Shown here: positions 9,628 through 19,705 of the stretch, in pieces
Layout of the letters: each line of letters starts with the position of its first letter
Position numbering within the stretch: position 1 is the first letter of the stretch
Assembly: GCF_002835935.1 (NCBI RefSeq)
Contig: NZ_PJCF01000006.1
Location: 310,001-374,000 of the forward strand
Length of the DNA stretch: 64,000 nt
Direction: 5' to 3'
Origin: Paraglaciecola sp. MB-3u-78
GTDB taxonomy: Bacteria; Pseudomonadota; Gammaproteobacteria; Enterobacterales; Alteromonadaceae
Program-made: the position numbers and the translations under genes
Notes under the pieces: generated by a model
The model's input: only the letters and a program-made list of their open reading frames with translations
What the model was told of the DNA's origin: nothing
Database searches by the model: none

Positions 9628-11091
9628 TTACATCATGACGACATCGAACTTGTCTTGGTTGTATAGAAGCTCAGTATGAACCTTAATCTGTTTTGTGACG
9701 AATATCTCCAGTTCAGCCAACATATGGGACTCTTCTCCAAGTAAAGCGTCGGCAACGGCTGGTGATGCGTAGACTACAAATTTATCTGCATCATAGGCCC
9801 GATTGACGCGAACAATTTCGCGCATAATCTCAAAACACACGGTTTCTACGGTTTTTATCGAGCCGCGCCCTTTACATACTGGGCATTCACCACATAAAAC
9901 ATGTTCTAAACTTTCACGGGTTCTTTTGCGGGTCATTTCAATCAGGCCAAGCACAGTAAAACCGTGGATATTGATTTTGGCTCTATCTTTATTGGTGGCT
10001 ACTTCAAGGCTATGCATCACTCTTCTTTTGTGATCTTCTACCGTCATATCGATAAAGTCGATTAGGATCATGCCTCCCAAGTTGCGCAATCTGAGTTGTC
10101 GGGCAATGGCTAGAGTGGCCTCAATATTAGTATTGAAAATGGTTTCTTCTAAATTACGATGACCCACAAAAGCACCAGTATTGATATCGATGGTTGTCAT
10201 GGCTTCAGTTTGGTCAATGATTAGATAACCGCCAGATTTTAAATCTACTCGCCTTTCTAAGGAGCGCTGACATTCATTTTCTACATCGTATAAATCAAAA
10301 ATAGGTCTTTCGCCGGGGTAATATTCTAAAAGTTTATGTAATTCTGGTACATATTCTTTGGTAAATTGCTGCAACTCTTGTAAAGACAGCTTCGAATCAA
10401 TTCGAATTCGATCTAAAGTAGTACCCACAAAATCTCTTAAAACGCGACGCGCTAAGGGTAAGTCTTCATACAAAATGTGTGATTTGTTTTTCATTCGAGA
10501 ACGAATTTTTTGCCACAAGCGTTTCAGGAAATCAGCATCCTGAGTCAGTTCTTGCTCTTTTACGCCTTCGGCTGCAGTACGTAAAATAAAACCACCCTCT
10601 TCGCTGCAAAAACTTTGGACTAAGGATTTGAGGCGCGCTCTTTCTGCCTCATCTTCAATGCGTTGCGACACGCCAACGTGTTCCACACTTGGCATAAATA
10701 CCAGATAACGAGACGGGATAGTAATATCGGTGGTAAGTCTTGCGCCTTTGGTACCAATTTGGTCTTTAACCACTTGAACAACAATATTTTGTCCGTCTCT
10801 TACTAGCTCGCGGATATCACGCTTTTCGATATGGTTAGGTGAAACATCTTCTTCCACTTCACTATGAACAGCAATGTCAGAGGCATGCAAAAATGCCGCC
10901 TTATCTAAGCCGATGTCTACAAACGCCGCTTGCATACCGGGCAATACTCGACTCACTTTCCCACGATAAATGTTACCCACCAAACCAAGTTTTGTGTGCC
11001 GTTCTATATGGATTTCTTGCAGGATACCGTTTTCAATCAAGGCTACACGTGACTCAGAAGGGGTAACATTGATTAATAGCTCAGCACTCAT
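9628..11091 (-). CDS. rng: Ribonuclease G
   Basis: RNase G is a single-strand endoribonuclease that processes the 5' end of 16S rRNA and decays some mRNAs. The protein has an N-terminal S1-like region (about residues 35-125, KLGLVGNIYRGKVSRVLPGMQAAFVD in part), the RNase E/G catalytic Asp motif in MTTIDINTG followed by LIDFIDM, and a zinc-link CPVC motif (CGECPVCKGRG). I choose ATG 11091 (MSAELLINVTP), giving 487 residues as in E. coli; the frame is open slightly upstream. The start overlaps the end of maf by 11 nt, indicating coupling. It lacks the long C-terminal scaffold of RNase E. Confidence 0.95.
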   Translation of the reverse strand: MSAELLINVTPSESRVALIENGILQEIHIERHTKLGLVGNIYRGKVSRVLPGMQAAFVDIGLDKAAFLHASDIAVHSEVEEDVSPNHIEKRDIRELVRDGQNIVVQVVKDQIGTKGARLTTDITIPSRYLVFMPSVEHVGVSQRIEDEAERARLKSLVQSFCSEEGGFILRTAAEGVKEQELTQDADFLKRLWQKIRSRMKNKSHILYEDLPLARRVLRDFVGTTLDRIRIDSKLSLQELQQFTKEYVPELHKLLEYYPGERPIFDLYDVENECQRSLERRVDLKSGGYLIIDQTEAMTTIDINTGAFVGHRNLEETIFNTNIEATLAIARQLRLRNLGGMILIDFIDMTVEDHKRRVMHSLEVATNKDRAKINIHGFTVLGLIEMTRKRTRESLEHVLCGECPVCKGRGSIKTVETVCFEIMREIVRVNRAYDADKFVVYASPAVADALLGEESHMLAELEIFVTKQIKVHTELLYNQDKFDVVMM

Positions 11092-11653
11092 TAATAATCC
11101 CAAATTCAGTTAACAACATTCTTGTTTGGTATAAAGGCAATCCTACAACTGCGCTATAACTACCGTTAATATGTTTCACAAATTGTCCGCCTAGGCCCTG
11201 TATGCCATAGCTTCCGGCTTTATCTTGAGGCTCACCAGTTTTCCAATACCATGCAATTTGCTCTTTACTTAGAGGCCCAAAACAGACTTGAGTTTCAACG
11301 ACTATGGTTTTTTGTTGTTTATAGTTAGTGATAGTGACGGCTGTTAATACTTGGTGGGTGTTATCGGACAGTAAACTCAACATACGCACCGCGTCAGATT
11401 TGTTTTTTGGTTTCCCTAAAATACTGCCTTCAGCTACCACTATTGTGTCCAAACCCAATACTAGCTTTTTGGCTCCTGCTCTTTTATAACCTAAACTAGA
11501 CTTTTCTTGAGCCATTCTTCGAACGTAGTTGTCAGGGGTTTCATGGTCTAGCACAGTTTCATCAATATCTACTGGATATTGGCTGAATGGTACGCCTATT
11601 TGTTTCAGTAATTCAGCTCTGCGAGGAGACTGTGAAGCGAGAAGTAACATCAT
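11081..11653 (-). CDS. maf: Maf-like dTTP/UTP pyrophosphatase (YhdE type)
   Basis: Maf proteins hydrolyse nucleoside triphosphates and keep modified or non-canonical nucleotides out of nucleic acids. The 190-residue protein begins with the family motif LLASQSPRRAELL and holds LGLDTIV and GSYGIQG blocks. Position between mreD and rng identifies the YhdE branch, known to act on dTTP/UTP. Either of two adjacent ATG codons at 11653 and 11650 could start it. It is adjacent to mreD with essentially no gap and overlaps rng. Confidence 0.92.
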   Translation of the reverse strand: MMLLLASQSPRRAELLKQIGVPFSQYPVDIDETVLDHETPDNYVRRMAQEKSSLGYKRAGAKKLVLGLDTIVVAEGSILGKPKNKSDAVRMLSLLSDNTHQVLTAVTITNYKQQKTIVVETQVCFGPLSKEQIAWYWKTGEPQDKAGSYGIQGLGGQFVKHINGSYSAVVGLPLYQTRMLLTEFGIINEC

Positions 11654-12129
11654 TAATTTAGGCGCAGTTGGCGGCGGATTTTACGGAGTAACCAGAATAA
11701 CCAAGGCCATATCACCATTGAACTGGCTACGGGCCAGAGATAATCTAACAAGAAATAAATATCGGTGAGTAAATGTTGCACCCAAAAAATAACCAAGTTG
11801 TATAAGGCCGCCATAATGCCAATAATGATAGATTGTTGCCAAACCGAATAATTGCGAAGACGTTTATGATTTGCAGCTAATACATAAATACATAAGCACA
11901 TAGCGAAGCTATGCACACCCATGCTGGTGCCAAGTAATATATCTAGTATTAGGCCAGTAAAAAACGCCACGCCTACGTTGACTCTGTTGGGTAGCGCCAA
12001 GGCCCAGTAACTCAGTACCAATAAGACCCAATCTGGGCGGTACAAATCCGCGATAGCGGGCATGGGCATAATCTGCAGTACCAATGCGATGACGATGCTC
12101 AGCGCGATAGAATAATTGCGTAAGCTCAT
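11653..12129 (-). CDS. mreD: Rod shape-determining protein MreD
   Basis: MreD is an integral membrane protein of the elongasome that links cytoplasmic MreB to peptidoglycan synthesis. The 158-residue sequence is almost entirely hydrophobic, with about five membrane segments, and length matches the family (162 in E. coli). It overlaps mreC by 4 nt (ATGA-type junction) and abuts maf, so translation along the operon is coupled. Confidence 0.93.
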   Translation of the reverse strand: MSLRNYSIALSIVIALVLQIMPMPAIADLYRPDWVLLVLSYWALALPNRVNVGVAFFTGLILDILLGTSMGVHSFAMCLCIYVLAANHKRLRNYSVWQQSIIIGIMAALYNLVIFWVQHLLTDIYFLLDYLWPVASSMVIWPWLFWLLRKIRRQLRLN

Positions 12130-12989
12130 TTTGGAATAATCTCTTTTACTGCTTGTTTATCTTCAGATGTGCGCTCAGACCAGAGTAATAATAAGTACTT
12201 TAACCTATCAAGTTGAGCAATAGGTTTTGCTCTAATTTGGGGGAATGGCCTACTTTCATCTCGAATAATGGATGTGATAGTGGCTACTGGGTAACCTTCT
12301 GGGAATATATTACCCAAGCCTGAGGATATCAATATATCGCCTATTTTTAGATCACTACTATGGGCCACATGTTGGATCAATAACTCATTCAAGCTGCCAG
12401 AACCAGAAACGATTAAACGCACGTTATTTCGGGCTACCCTGACCGGTATGGCATGGGTGACATCTGCTATGAGTAACACCCGGCTATTAGTTGAACTCAC
12501 TTGCATAATTTGTCCAACAATACCTTTATCATCTAAGACGGGTTGCCCTTCAAACACTCCATTAATAGCCCCTTTGTTAATGACTATCTGATGGCTATAA
12601 GGGTTGTTATCCACTGCCATAAGCTCGGCGACAACTTTGCGGGTATTGTCTTGTACGGGAGAATTTAAAAGGCTGCGTAAGCGGTCATTTTCTTCTTGCA
12701 AAAAGGTTAAGCGTTGCAGTTGGCCGTTCATCACCATGGCATCATGAGTCAATTTAGCATTGTCATCAAACAAACGTTCGTGAGAAACAAAACGACTTGC
12801 GCTAGCGTTGAGTAATTGTCCGGGTAGGTTGGCTAAGTATTGCAGGGGGCTGACCAATGAATTGAGATACACTCTAGTGGTGCCAAATCCATCAAACTTG
12901 TGATCGAACAGAATAAGTGCGACAGACAGCAAAAGACCCAGCGCAAGTCGGTTTGGCAGAGAGGGTCCACTTGAAAACATTAAATTCAT
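12126..12989 (-). CDS. mreC: Rod shape-determining protein MreC
   Basis: MreC is a bitopic scaffold of the cell-elongation machinery. The 287-residue protein has an N-terminal membrane segment (about residues 13-30), a coiled-coil stretch (about 65-105, LQRLTFLQEENDRLRSLL) and a C-terminal beta-rich periplasmic domain with the GVFEGQPVLDDKGIVGQI segment typical of MreC. It follows mreB after 58 nt and overlaps mreD by 4 nt. Confidence 0.95.
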   Translation of the reverse strand: MNLMFSSGPSLPNRLALGLLLSVALILFDHKFDGFGTTRVYLNSLVSPLQYLANLPGQLLNASASRFVSHERLFDDNAKLTHDAMVMNGQLQRLTFLQEENDRLRSLLNSPVQDNTRKVVAELMAVDNNPYSHQIVINKGAINGVFEGQPVLDDKGIVGQIMQVSSTNSRVLLIADVTHAIPVRVARNNVRLIVSGSGSLNELLIQHVAHSSDLKIGDILISSGLGNIFPEGYPVATITSIIRDESRPFPQIRAKPIAQLDRLKYLLLLWSERTSEDKQAVKEIIPK

Positions 12990-13047
12990 TATTGTTTGCT
13001 CAAAGGCGACATCTGTCGCCTTGTTTACTATGAAATTTCAATTGCTA

Positions 13048-14208
<1,161 letters not shown>

Positions 14209-14296
14209 TTATGAATTAAGCGGCAAAAGAAACTACAAAACTGTGTTATTAACTATTATAGGTATGAAGTTTAAGCGATAAACATTAAGAATTCCG

Positions 14297-15931
14297 ATGA
14301 ATGAAGAAACATTAAATAAACGTTATCAAAGAGAGCGGCAAGCTCGGCGATCTGCAGAAATTATTTTAGAACAAAAATCTTTAGAACTATTTCAGCGTAA
14401 TCAAGAGCTAGAAGATTTCAAAGAGAACTTAGAAAAACAGATTTTAGAGCGCACCCATGAAGCAGAAAAAGCAAAAACCGAAGCCCATGCGGCAAACCAA
14501 GCGAAATCAGAATTTTTAGCCAATATGAGTCATGCAATCAGGACACCTTTGACCGCTATTATTGGTTTTGCGGAGGTATTATTGCAACATAGACTGAGTC
14601 GCGAAGAAAGTGCAGAATATCTCACTACTATTATCAATGGTGGTCGCCACTTAACCACCTTGTTAAGTGAAATATTAGATATAAGCAAGATTGAAAATCA
14701 AAAGTTAGAACTTGAAACCATCCGCTTTAACCTTCCTAACTTGCTACATGACATTGAACAAATTTACCTTTTTAATTGTAAAAAAGAACAGCTAGATTTT
14801 GCCCTGATAATTGACTCTGTTATACCTGAATGGATAGTGGCAGACCCAACACGACTCAAACAGGTGATACATAACTTGTTAAGCAATGCGATTAAGTTCA
14901 CTAAAACTGGAACTATCAGTTTGCATGTGAAATTTATAATTAGCAGCAGCACCTTACAGATAGAAGTGATTGATACCGGTGAGGGCATTGCCAGTGATAA
15001 ACAAGCTTTGATATTTGAATACTTTCGCCAAGCTGATTCTAGTATCACCCGCAATTTTGGTGGCACTGGATTGGGATTATTTATCACTAAAAGTATGGTT
15101 GAATTAATGGGAGGCGTTGTTGAATTAGAGTCTACCTTAGGTAAAGGCTCAAGATTCTGTGTGACTATTGTGTGCCAAAAATATGAAGGTGAATGCGACT
15201 CAATCCTTAACCGAAACATTCTTGCTTCTAAACCTTTAGTGACACCTTCATTAGTCGGCAATATTTTATTGGTAGAAGACACTGAAGTGAATCAACAGTT
15301 GATCATCTTTAACCTTGAGCGAACAGGAGCGCGGGTGGATTTGGCAGTAAATGGGCTAGAAGGATTACAAAAGGCACTGGCAATTCAATATGATTTGGTC
15401 TTGATGGATATTCAGATGCCAGTCATGGATGGTAAAGAAGCAATGAAATCACTGCTGCAACTCGGCATAAGTACACCTATTTATGCCCTGACTGCCAATG
15501 TTATGCCCTCAGATATACAGGAATATGCGGCTATTGGTTTTACTGGAGCCTTAAGTAAACCTCTTGAGTTAGAAAATTTATACGCAGTACTCAGCCAACA
15601 TTTATCTGTTTGTGACGACACAGACAATAATGAGCCACAAGGTACCCAATTATTCATTTCGGATCCTAAACTGAGCAGGCTATTTTATACAGAGTTAGCT
15701 AAGCAACATACTGAAATAACTAAAAACATACGCAACCTCGATTATGCTAGCCTGATTAAAGCTGTGCATATTATCAAGGGCTCAGCAGGGAGCTTTGGTT
15801 ATGATGATTTAACCCATTTAGCTGCAGATTCTTTGCTGCTACTGAGACAAAAGCAGTATGTACAAGGAGTCCAACATTGTACTAAACTCAATCAAAAAGT
15901 AGCGGAAGTATTAAATGAGCATAACGATTAA
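14297..15931 (+). CDS. Soluble hybrid histidine kinase with receiver and HPt domains
   Basis: The 544-residue protein has, in order, an N-terminal coiled coil (about residues 5-75), a HisKA dimerisation domain with phospho-acceptor His79 in MSHAIRTP (the usual Glu after His is Ala), an HATPase domain with N (LLSNAIKF), G1 (DTGEGI) and G2 (GGTGLGL) boxes, a receiver domain with Asp371 in LMDIQMPVMDG, and a C-terminal HPt domain with His491 in HIIKGSAGSFG. No membrane segment or sensor domain is visible, so the input is unknown and probably cytoplasmic. It overlaps the next gene, a stand-alone receiver, by 17 nt; that protein is the likely output partner. The divergent neighbour is mreB. Confidence 0.9.
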   Translation: MNEETLNKRYQRERQARRSAEIILEQKSLELFQRNQELEDFKENLEKQILERTHEAEKAKTEAHAANQAKSEFLANMSHAIRTPLTAIIGFAEVLLQHRLSREESAEYLTTIINGGRHLTTLLSEILDISKIENQKLELETIRFNLPNLLHDIEQIYLFNCKKEQLDFALIIDSVIPEWIVADPTRLKQVIHNLLSNAIKFTKTGTISLHVKFIISSSTLQIEVIDTGEGIASDKQALIFEYFRQADSSITRNFGGTGLGLFITKSMVELMGGVVELESTLGKGSRFCVTIVCQKYEGECDSILNRNILASKPLVTPSLVGNILLVEDTEVNQQLIIFNLERTGARVDLAVNGLEGLQKALAIQYDLVLMDIQMPVMDGKEAMKSLLQLGISTPIYALTANVMPSDIQEYAAIGFTGALSKPLELENLYAVLSQHLSVCDDTDNNEPQGTQLFISDPKLSRLFYTELAKQHTEITKNIRNLDYASLIKAVHIIKGSAGSFGYDDLTHLAADSLLLLRQKQYVQGVQHCTKLNQKVAEVLNEHND

Positions 15932-16319
15932 CATATTATTAGTAGACGATGTCGAAAACAGCAGAGAGCTTTTACGCGCCGCTTTGTTAGCCTGTATTAA
16001 CGAGCACAAAGTGGAAATTGAAGCTAATTTCTTTCATGCTGCTACGGGTGAATTAATACCCGCGCAAATTATGCAACATAGGATTGATTTGGTGTATCTA
16101 GACATCGAATTACCCCACACCAGCGGCCTCGAGGTGTTAAAGCAAATTCGTCAAGCCAAGTCAGATATCATGGTGGTGATGGTGTCGGGTGAAAGTTCCC
16201 AAGAAAATGTGTCTGCTGCAATCAAAACTGGAGCCAATGGATTTATTGTTAAACCTTTTAATTCTGGACGTATTTTAGACTCATTACAAAATTACCTTAA
16301 GAAAGCGCAATCATTATGA
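15915..16319 (+). CDS. Single-domain CheY-like response regulator
   Basis: The 134-residue protein is a bare receiver domain: acidic pair Asp11/Asp12, phospho-acceptor Asp63 (VYLDIELP), and Lys113 in VKPF. There is no DNA-binding or enzymatic output domain, so it should act by protein contact like CheY. Its start lies 17 nt inside the end of the hybrid kinase gene, so the two are probably translated together and form a phosphorelay. The stop overlaps the convergent end of the mshQ-like pseudogene by 6 nt. Confidence 0.88.
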   Translation: MSITINILLVDDVENSRELLRAALLACINEHKVEIEANFFHAATGELIPAQIMQHRIDLVYLDIELPHTSGLEVLKQIRQAKSDIMVVMVSGESSQENVSAAIKTGANGFIVKPFNSGRILDSLQNYLKKAQSL

Positions 16320-18060
16320 AAGCGTTAACCGCCCAGCATCGGGGTAATTGAGTCCAGACAAATTGGACACACCTAGTTCATCAAATATAACGGTTAAAGT
16401 GCTTGTGTTATCACCAGAACCATTGGCATCAATGGGGATGCCACTTAATGGGGTGAGGCATTGATCGGGTGAATCACAATTATAAGACAGGCTTATTTCT
16501 TGTGTGCCTTCTAACAAAGGTTCACACACATTTTTGTTACTGCGAACTGCCCGTAAATTGACATTTATAAAGTTACTAGCGGCCAGTTGGTCAGGTAATG
16601 AGTCTGCAATATTTGCTCCATAAATTTCAAAACCATCAACGAAAATTTTTGCAGTGATATTGGTGACATCCCAAACAAACGCTAAGTGTTTCCACACCCC
16701 AGCCCTAATTGAGAGTGCATCATCAGTCGTCTTCTGGTCATCGCCATCATTTCCATCTTCAAAGAAAAATTTGACTCGACCGTCAGACCCAATTTCTGCA
16801 AAGAAATATTTATTTCCGTCATTGGCATCAAACAGTCTTTTGTCAGTTCCAGAGCTCCAGTCACTATTACCTTTGTACCAGAGGCTGATCGTCCCACTGG
16901 AACCAATAACTGTATACAGATCGTCCCCGGTATCAACGGCTTCGAATATCGATGCATTGTTATTATTTGGAATTTCAGCTGCATTACAAATTTTTACGGT
17001 TGCAGTGGTAATGCCTCCAACTGCCCTTCCGTTATAGTTATTACCTGAACTATCCAATACCTCTTCGCTATTGCCAGTCCAACTTAGTTCATCAAAGCGG
17101 TATTCTAATACAACTGATTTTGGACAGCGTCCAAACTTTACCTTATCGCTGAGAGCACCTTCACGGAGAATTTCATAAGCAGTGGTCGAGGTAGAATTAA
17201 GGAGGTCATTTGCAATGGAGACTTCTAAAAAGTCACCACCGGTACGTTCAAAAAATATAGCGGTTATCTCAAATATAGAGTCTTGAGTTAAAGAAAAGAT
17301 CCACCTGTTTGTGAATTGCCGGTTGGGTTTTAATATCTCAACTCATTTCTCTCACCATTTCTTGAGCTACCAAATTTGTTAAATGTGACAGTGTCACCAT
17401 CAAGCGTATCCATAATAAAACTAAAGCCTTCATCACTCTCAACATAAATCGTATAATCCCCAAGGGGAAGGCTTAAGGTGCTTGAGGCGTGTACTAAAAA
17501 ATTTGAAAAAATCTCATCGCCACCAAAGTCAAGTCGGTCAACTGTGCTGGCAACACTTTCAGTAACATTATATGTGCTATTAGCTATGAATCCCGATGCA
17601 GGTGAACCTGCATTTACCCAAGCAGCATGAATGTTTAGTGATTCACTTATTGTGTCTATTTGATTGTCACTGCCACCGCTGACAATTCTAATACCCACGG
17701 CGTTTAGCTCACCAGGGATCAAGCCACAAATATATTCACACTGCATAACATCACGAGTGGTGCCATCGATGTATAAACATACATTTTTAGAAACTCTTGT
17801 AACCACCAAGTGATGCCAATTACCATCAGTTAATTCAATATTGCTCGTTAGGACTTCACTGTTATCTCTTACCTTTATGTAAACAGCATGACTATCACTC
17901 AAGAAAATCTCTAATTCGTCGTCGTTAGAATCCTTGCCGAGTGCATGAAATATTTCTTGTTGAGATTTATTTACCGATGTTTTAAACCACACCGTCACTG
18001 AGAAGTCATCTAAACCATCAACCGCGCTGCTTGGTACCAGATCTTCCGCACCACTTTTAA
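16314..18060 (-). pseudogene. mshQ-like LamG surface protein, broken fragment
   Basis: Two leftward open pieces belong to one protein. The right piece has a LamG jellyroll domain (FSVTVWFKTS ... DGNWHHLVVTR ... YIDG) and a PA14-like part. It stops at TAA 17330-17332. The reading frame then shifts near 17300, in a T run (complement) that seems one base short, and continues through VLEYRFDELSWTGNSEEVLD into a second LamG domain and a short tail NYPDAGRLTLS. EYRFDE plus LDSSGN text and location next to mreB match MshQ of the MSHA pilus cluster. MshQ normally exceeds 1000 residues, so both the 5' part (replaced by IS1634-type elements) and the 3' part (ending against the response regulator) are missing. 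Confidence 0.7.
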
Positions 18061-19658
18061 TAATAAATATGCTGGTATTCACTGCCCAGACAATCAATGA
18101 TTATTTTTTGTCGTTCTTTTAGGTTTACCACTAACTCTTTCCCCTCAATATACAAGAGGGTCACCCCTTGAAAACACTGAAATACCCAACGGGCGGTGGG
18201 GTTTTGACTGGGTTTCTTCTTCATGTCTGGGAAGTAACGGTTTTGGACTTTTAACTGTTTACGTATTTGATGTTCTAACGAAGCGTAAACCATTAAGCAG
18301 CTGGTCATCACCATCAGTAGTGCTTCAATACGCTCTGGTTTTTTAAGGTAAATAGCACTGGTTAAAAAGTCGGGGCTCTTTAAGAATCGAAAGCCTTTTT
18401 CTACGGACTGCTGGGATTTGTAGGTACTGAGTATCTTTTCCATGCTTAAATCATCCGCTAAATCATTACTAGCGATGATAAATAAGCCCAGCTGCTTCAA
18501 CGCATCCTGTCGTTTTGCAAGACCAGTATAGAGGCTCCCTGTGATGTGATAATACTCACGTTTAGGCTGTTTGTCCTGGGAAGGGCGCCCTGCACCCGCG
18601 TAAACAGGCACCTTGTTGATCTGGCTGTCGACCATCAGATAAGGCTGTTTGACTTCCCACTGCGCTAAAGCTTGTTTGGCATCCTCTTGGCATGCAAACT
18701 CCTGTTGACCCAATTTCTTGAAGGACTTACGGCCTTGTTCAAACTGTTTGAGCATCCGCTTATCCAGATTATGGCCTTCACGTTTTCTGGCTTGCTCACT
18801 GCATACCAGCAACCATTTTTGCGCCACATCACCATAGCTCGTTTCGTGCCACACGCCTTGATAACCGTCGCTTATATCAACAAAGTCCAGTTGATGGGCT
18901 TGAGCGATTAAACTTTTCGCCTCGTTCAATGTTTGAGGAACACGGGTAATAAACAACTGATTGATTGCATCAAGATGAACAATACTTTCTTTGACATACA
19001 GCGCCGCATCGGCCACCAGATAGCGGCTCGCTTGTGCGGCTTTTAAGCTTTGGATATGAGACTTAACAATTTTTTTGAAACCTTCCATATCATTAGTGTT
19101 GCCGCTGGACGGCTTCATATATACCGGAATGCCCGACTGGTTTTCGCAAATAAGATTTAAGATCACCTGATTGAGCTCAGGTCGATGCTCTCTGGAGTAG
19201 CCTTTGGCGACCTGGATGCAGTTGAACTCATCCTCTGCTGGCCTACCTTGGCCGTCATAATGGAAACTCGTGGAGTCGAGATGAACAGAGTCACAAGGCA
19301 AGTCTAGGTGTTTAACTACGGCTTCACCAAGGGTTTGATAAAGGGCTGAAACGCCTTTTTCATACAGCGCATCCAGACAGCGACCTAGGGCATCATCGTT
19401 GATATGCTCAGGCTCGATCCCGGGTGCAATCAGTCGCTCAAGAGGTTTGTCCTCGAAATATTCGCTGTACATATGCAGGGTACGGCCAGTAAAGCCCAGG
19501 CCATTGATAATCATGGCGACAAAGAGCTGTCCAAAGCTGATATTTCTCTTGTCTGAGACGCCAAGAGCTTGATCAATAATTTGGGCTAAGCGGATTTCTT
19601 TGCAAAAACCGGCAACCAGACCGTGGTGTTCTAATGTTTTAGTAAAAGGTGAGGACAT
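18057..19658 (-). CDS. IS1634-family transposase
   Basis: The 533-residue protein (from ATG 19658, MSSPFTKTLEHHGLVAG) has the N-terminal DUF4277-like region and DDE transposase core of the IS1634 family. Visible catalytic candidates are Asp in YLVADAALYVKE and Glu in SVEKGFRFLKSPDF. The frame is open to 19712 but that extension crosses the neighbouring element. It is intact and could be active. It shares architecture but only moderate identity with the next transposase. A perfect palindrome CTCTCAAAAGAGAG at 19667-19680, just upstream of the start codon, could fold over the ribosome site. Confidence 0.88.
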   Translation of the reverse strand: MSSPFTKTLEHHGLVAGFCKEIRLAQIIDQALGVSDKRNISFGQLFVAMIINGLGFTGRTLHMYSEYFEDKPLERLIAPGIEPEHINDDALGRCLDALYEKGVSALYQTLGEAVVKHLDLPCDSVHLDSTSFHYDGQGRPAEDEFNCIQVAKGYSREHRPELNQVILNLICENQSGIPVYMKPSSGNTNDMEGFKKIVKSHIQSLKAAQASRYLVADAALYVKESIVHLDAINQLFITRVPQTLNEAKSLIAQAHQLDFVDISDGYQGVWHETSYGDVAQKWLLVCSEQARKREGHNLDKRMLKQFEQGRKSFKKLGQQEFACQEDAKQALAQWEVKQPYLMVDSQINKVPVYAGAGRPSQDKQPKREYYHITGSLYTGLAKRQDALKQLGLFIIASNDLADDLSMEKILSTYKSQQSVEKGFRFLKSPDFLTSAIYLKKPERIEALLMVMTSCLMVYASLEHQIRKQLKVQNRYFPDMKKKPSQNPTARWVFQCFQGVTLLYIEGKELVVNLKERQKIIIDCLGSEYQHIYY

Positions 19659-19697
19659 AATTCTAGCTCTCAAAAGAGAGTAATAGATCAAGATCTG
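18057..19697 (-). mobile_element. IS1634-family element (first of two)
   Basis: This contains one full-length IS1634-type transposase gene. It interrupts the mshQ-like gene on its left and abuts a second IS1634-family element on its right. Terminal repeats could not be fixed: the only match is CAGATCTT at 18038-18045 against its complement at 19690-19697, with no target duplication, so boundaries are approximate. The right end may have been altered when the second element inserted at 19706. Confidence 0.6.
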
Positions 19698-19705
19698 AGA
19701 TCTAC

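Noticed and set aside
16314-17057. An apparently complete 247-residue LamG protein
   Set aside because: The conserved text continues upstream of the first Met into the neighbouring piece across a frameshift, so it is part of a longer broken gene.
18038-19697. CAGATCTT as terminal repeats of the first IS1634-type element
   Set aside because: Only 8 bp match, there is no target duplication, and the left copy lies in sequence that still reads as the LamG domain.
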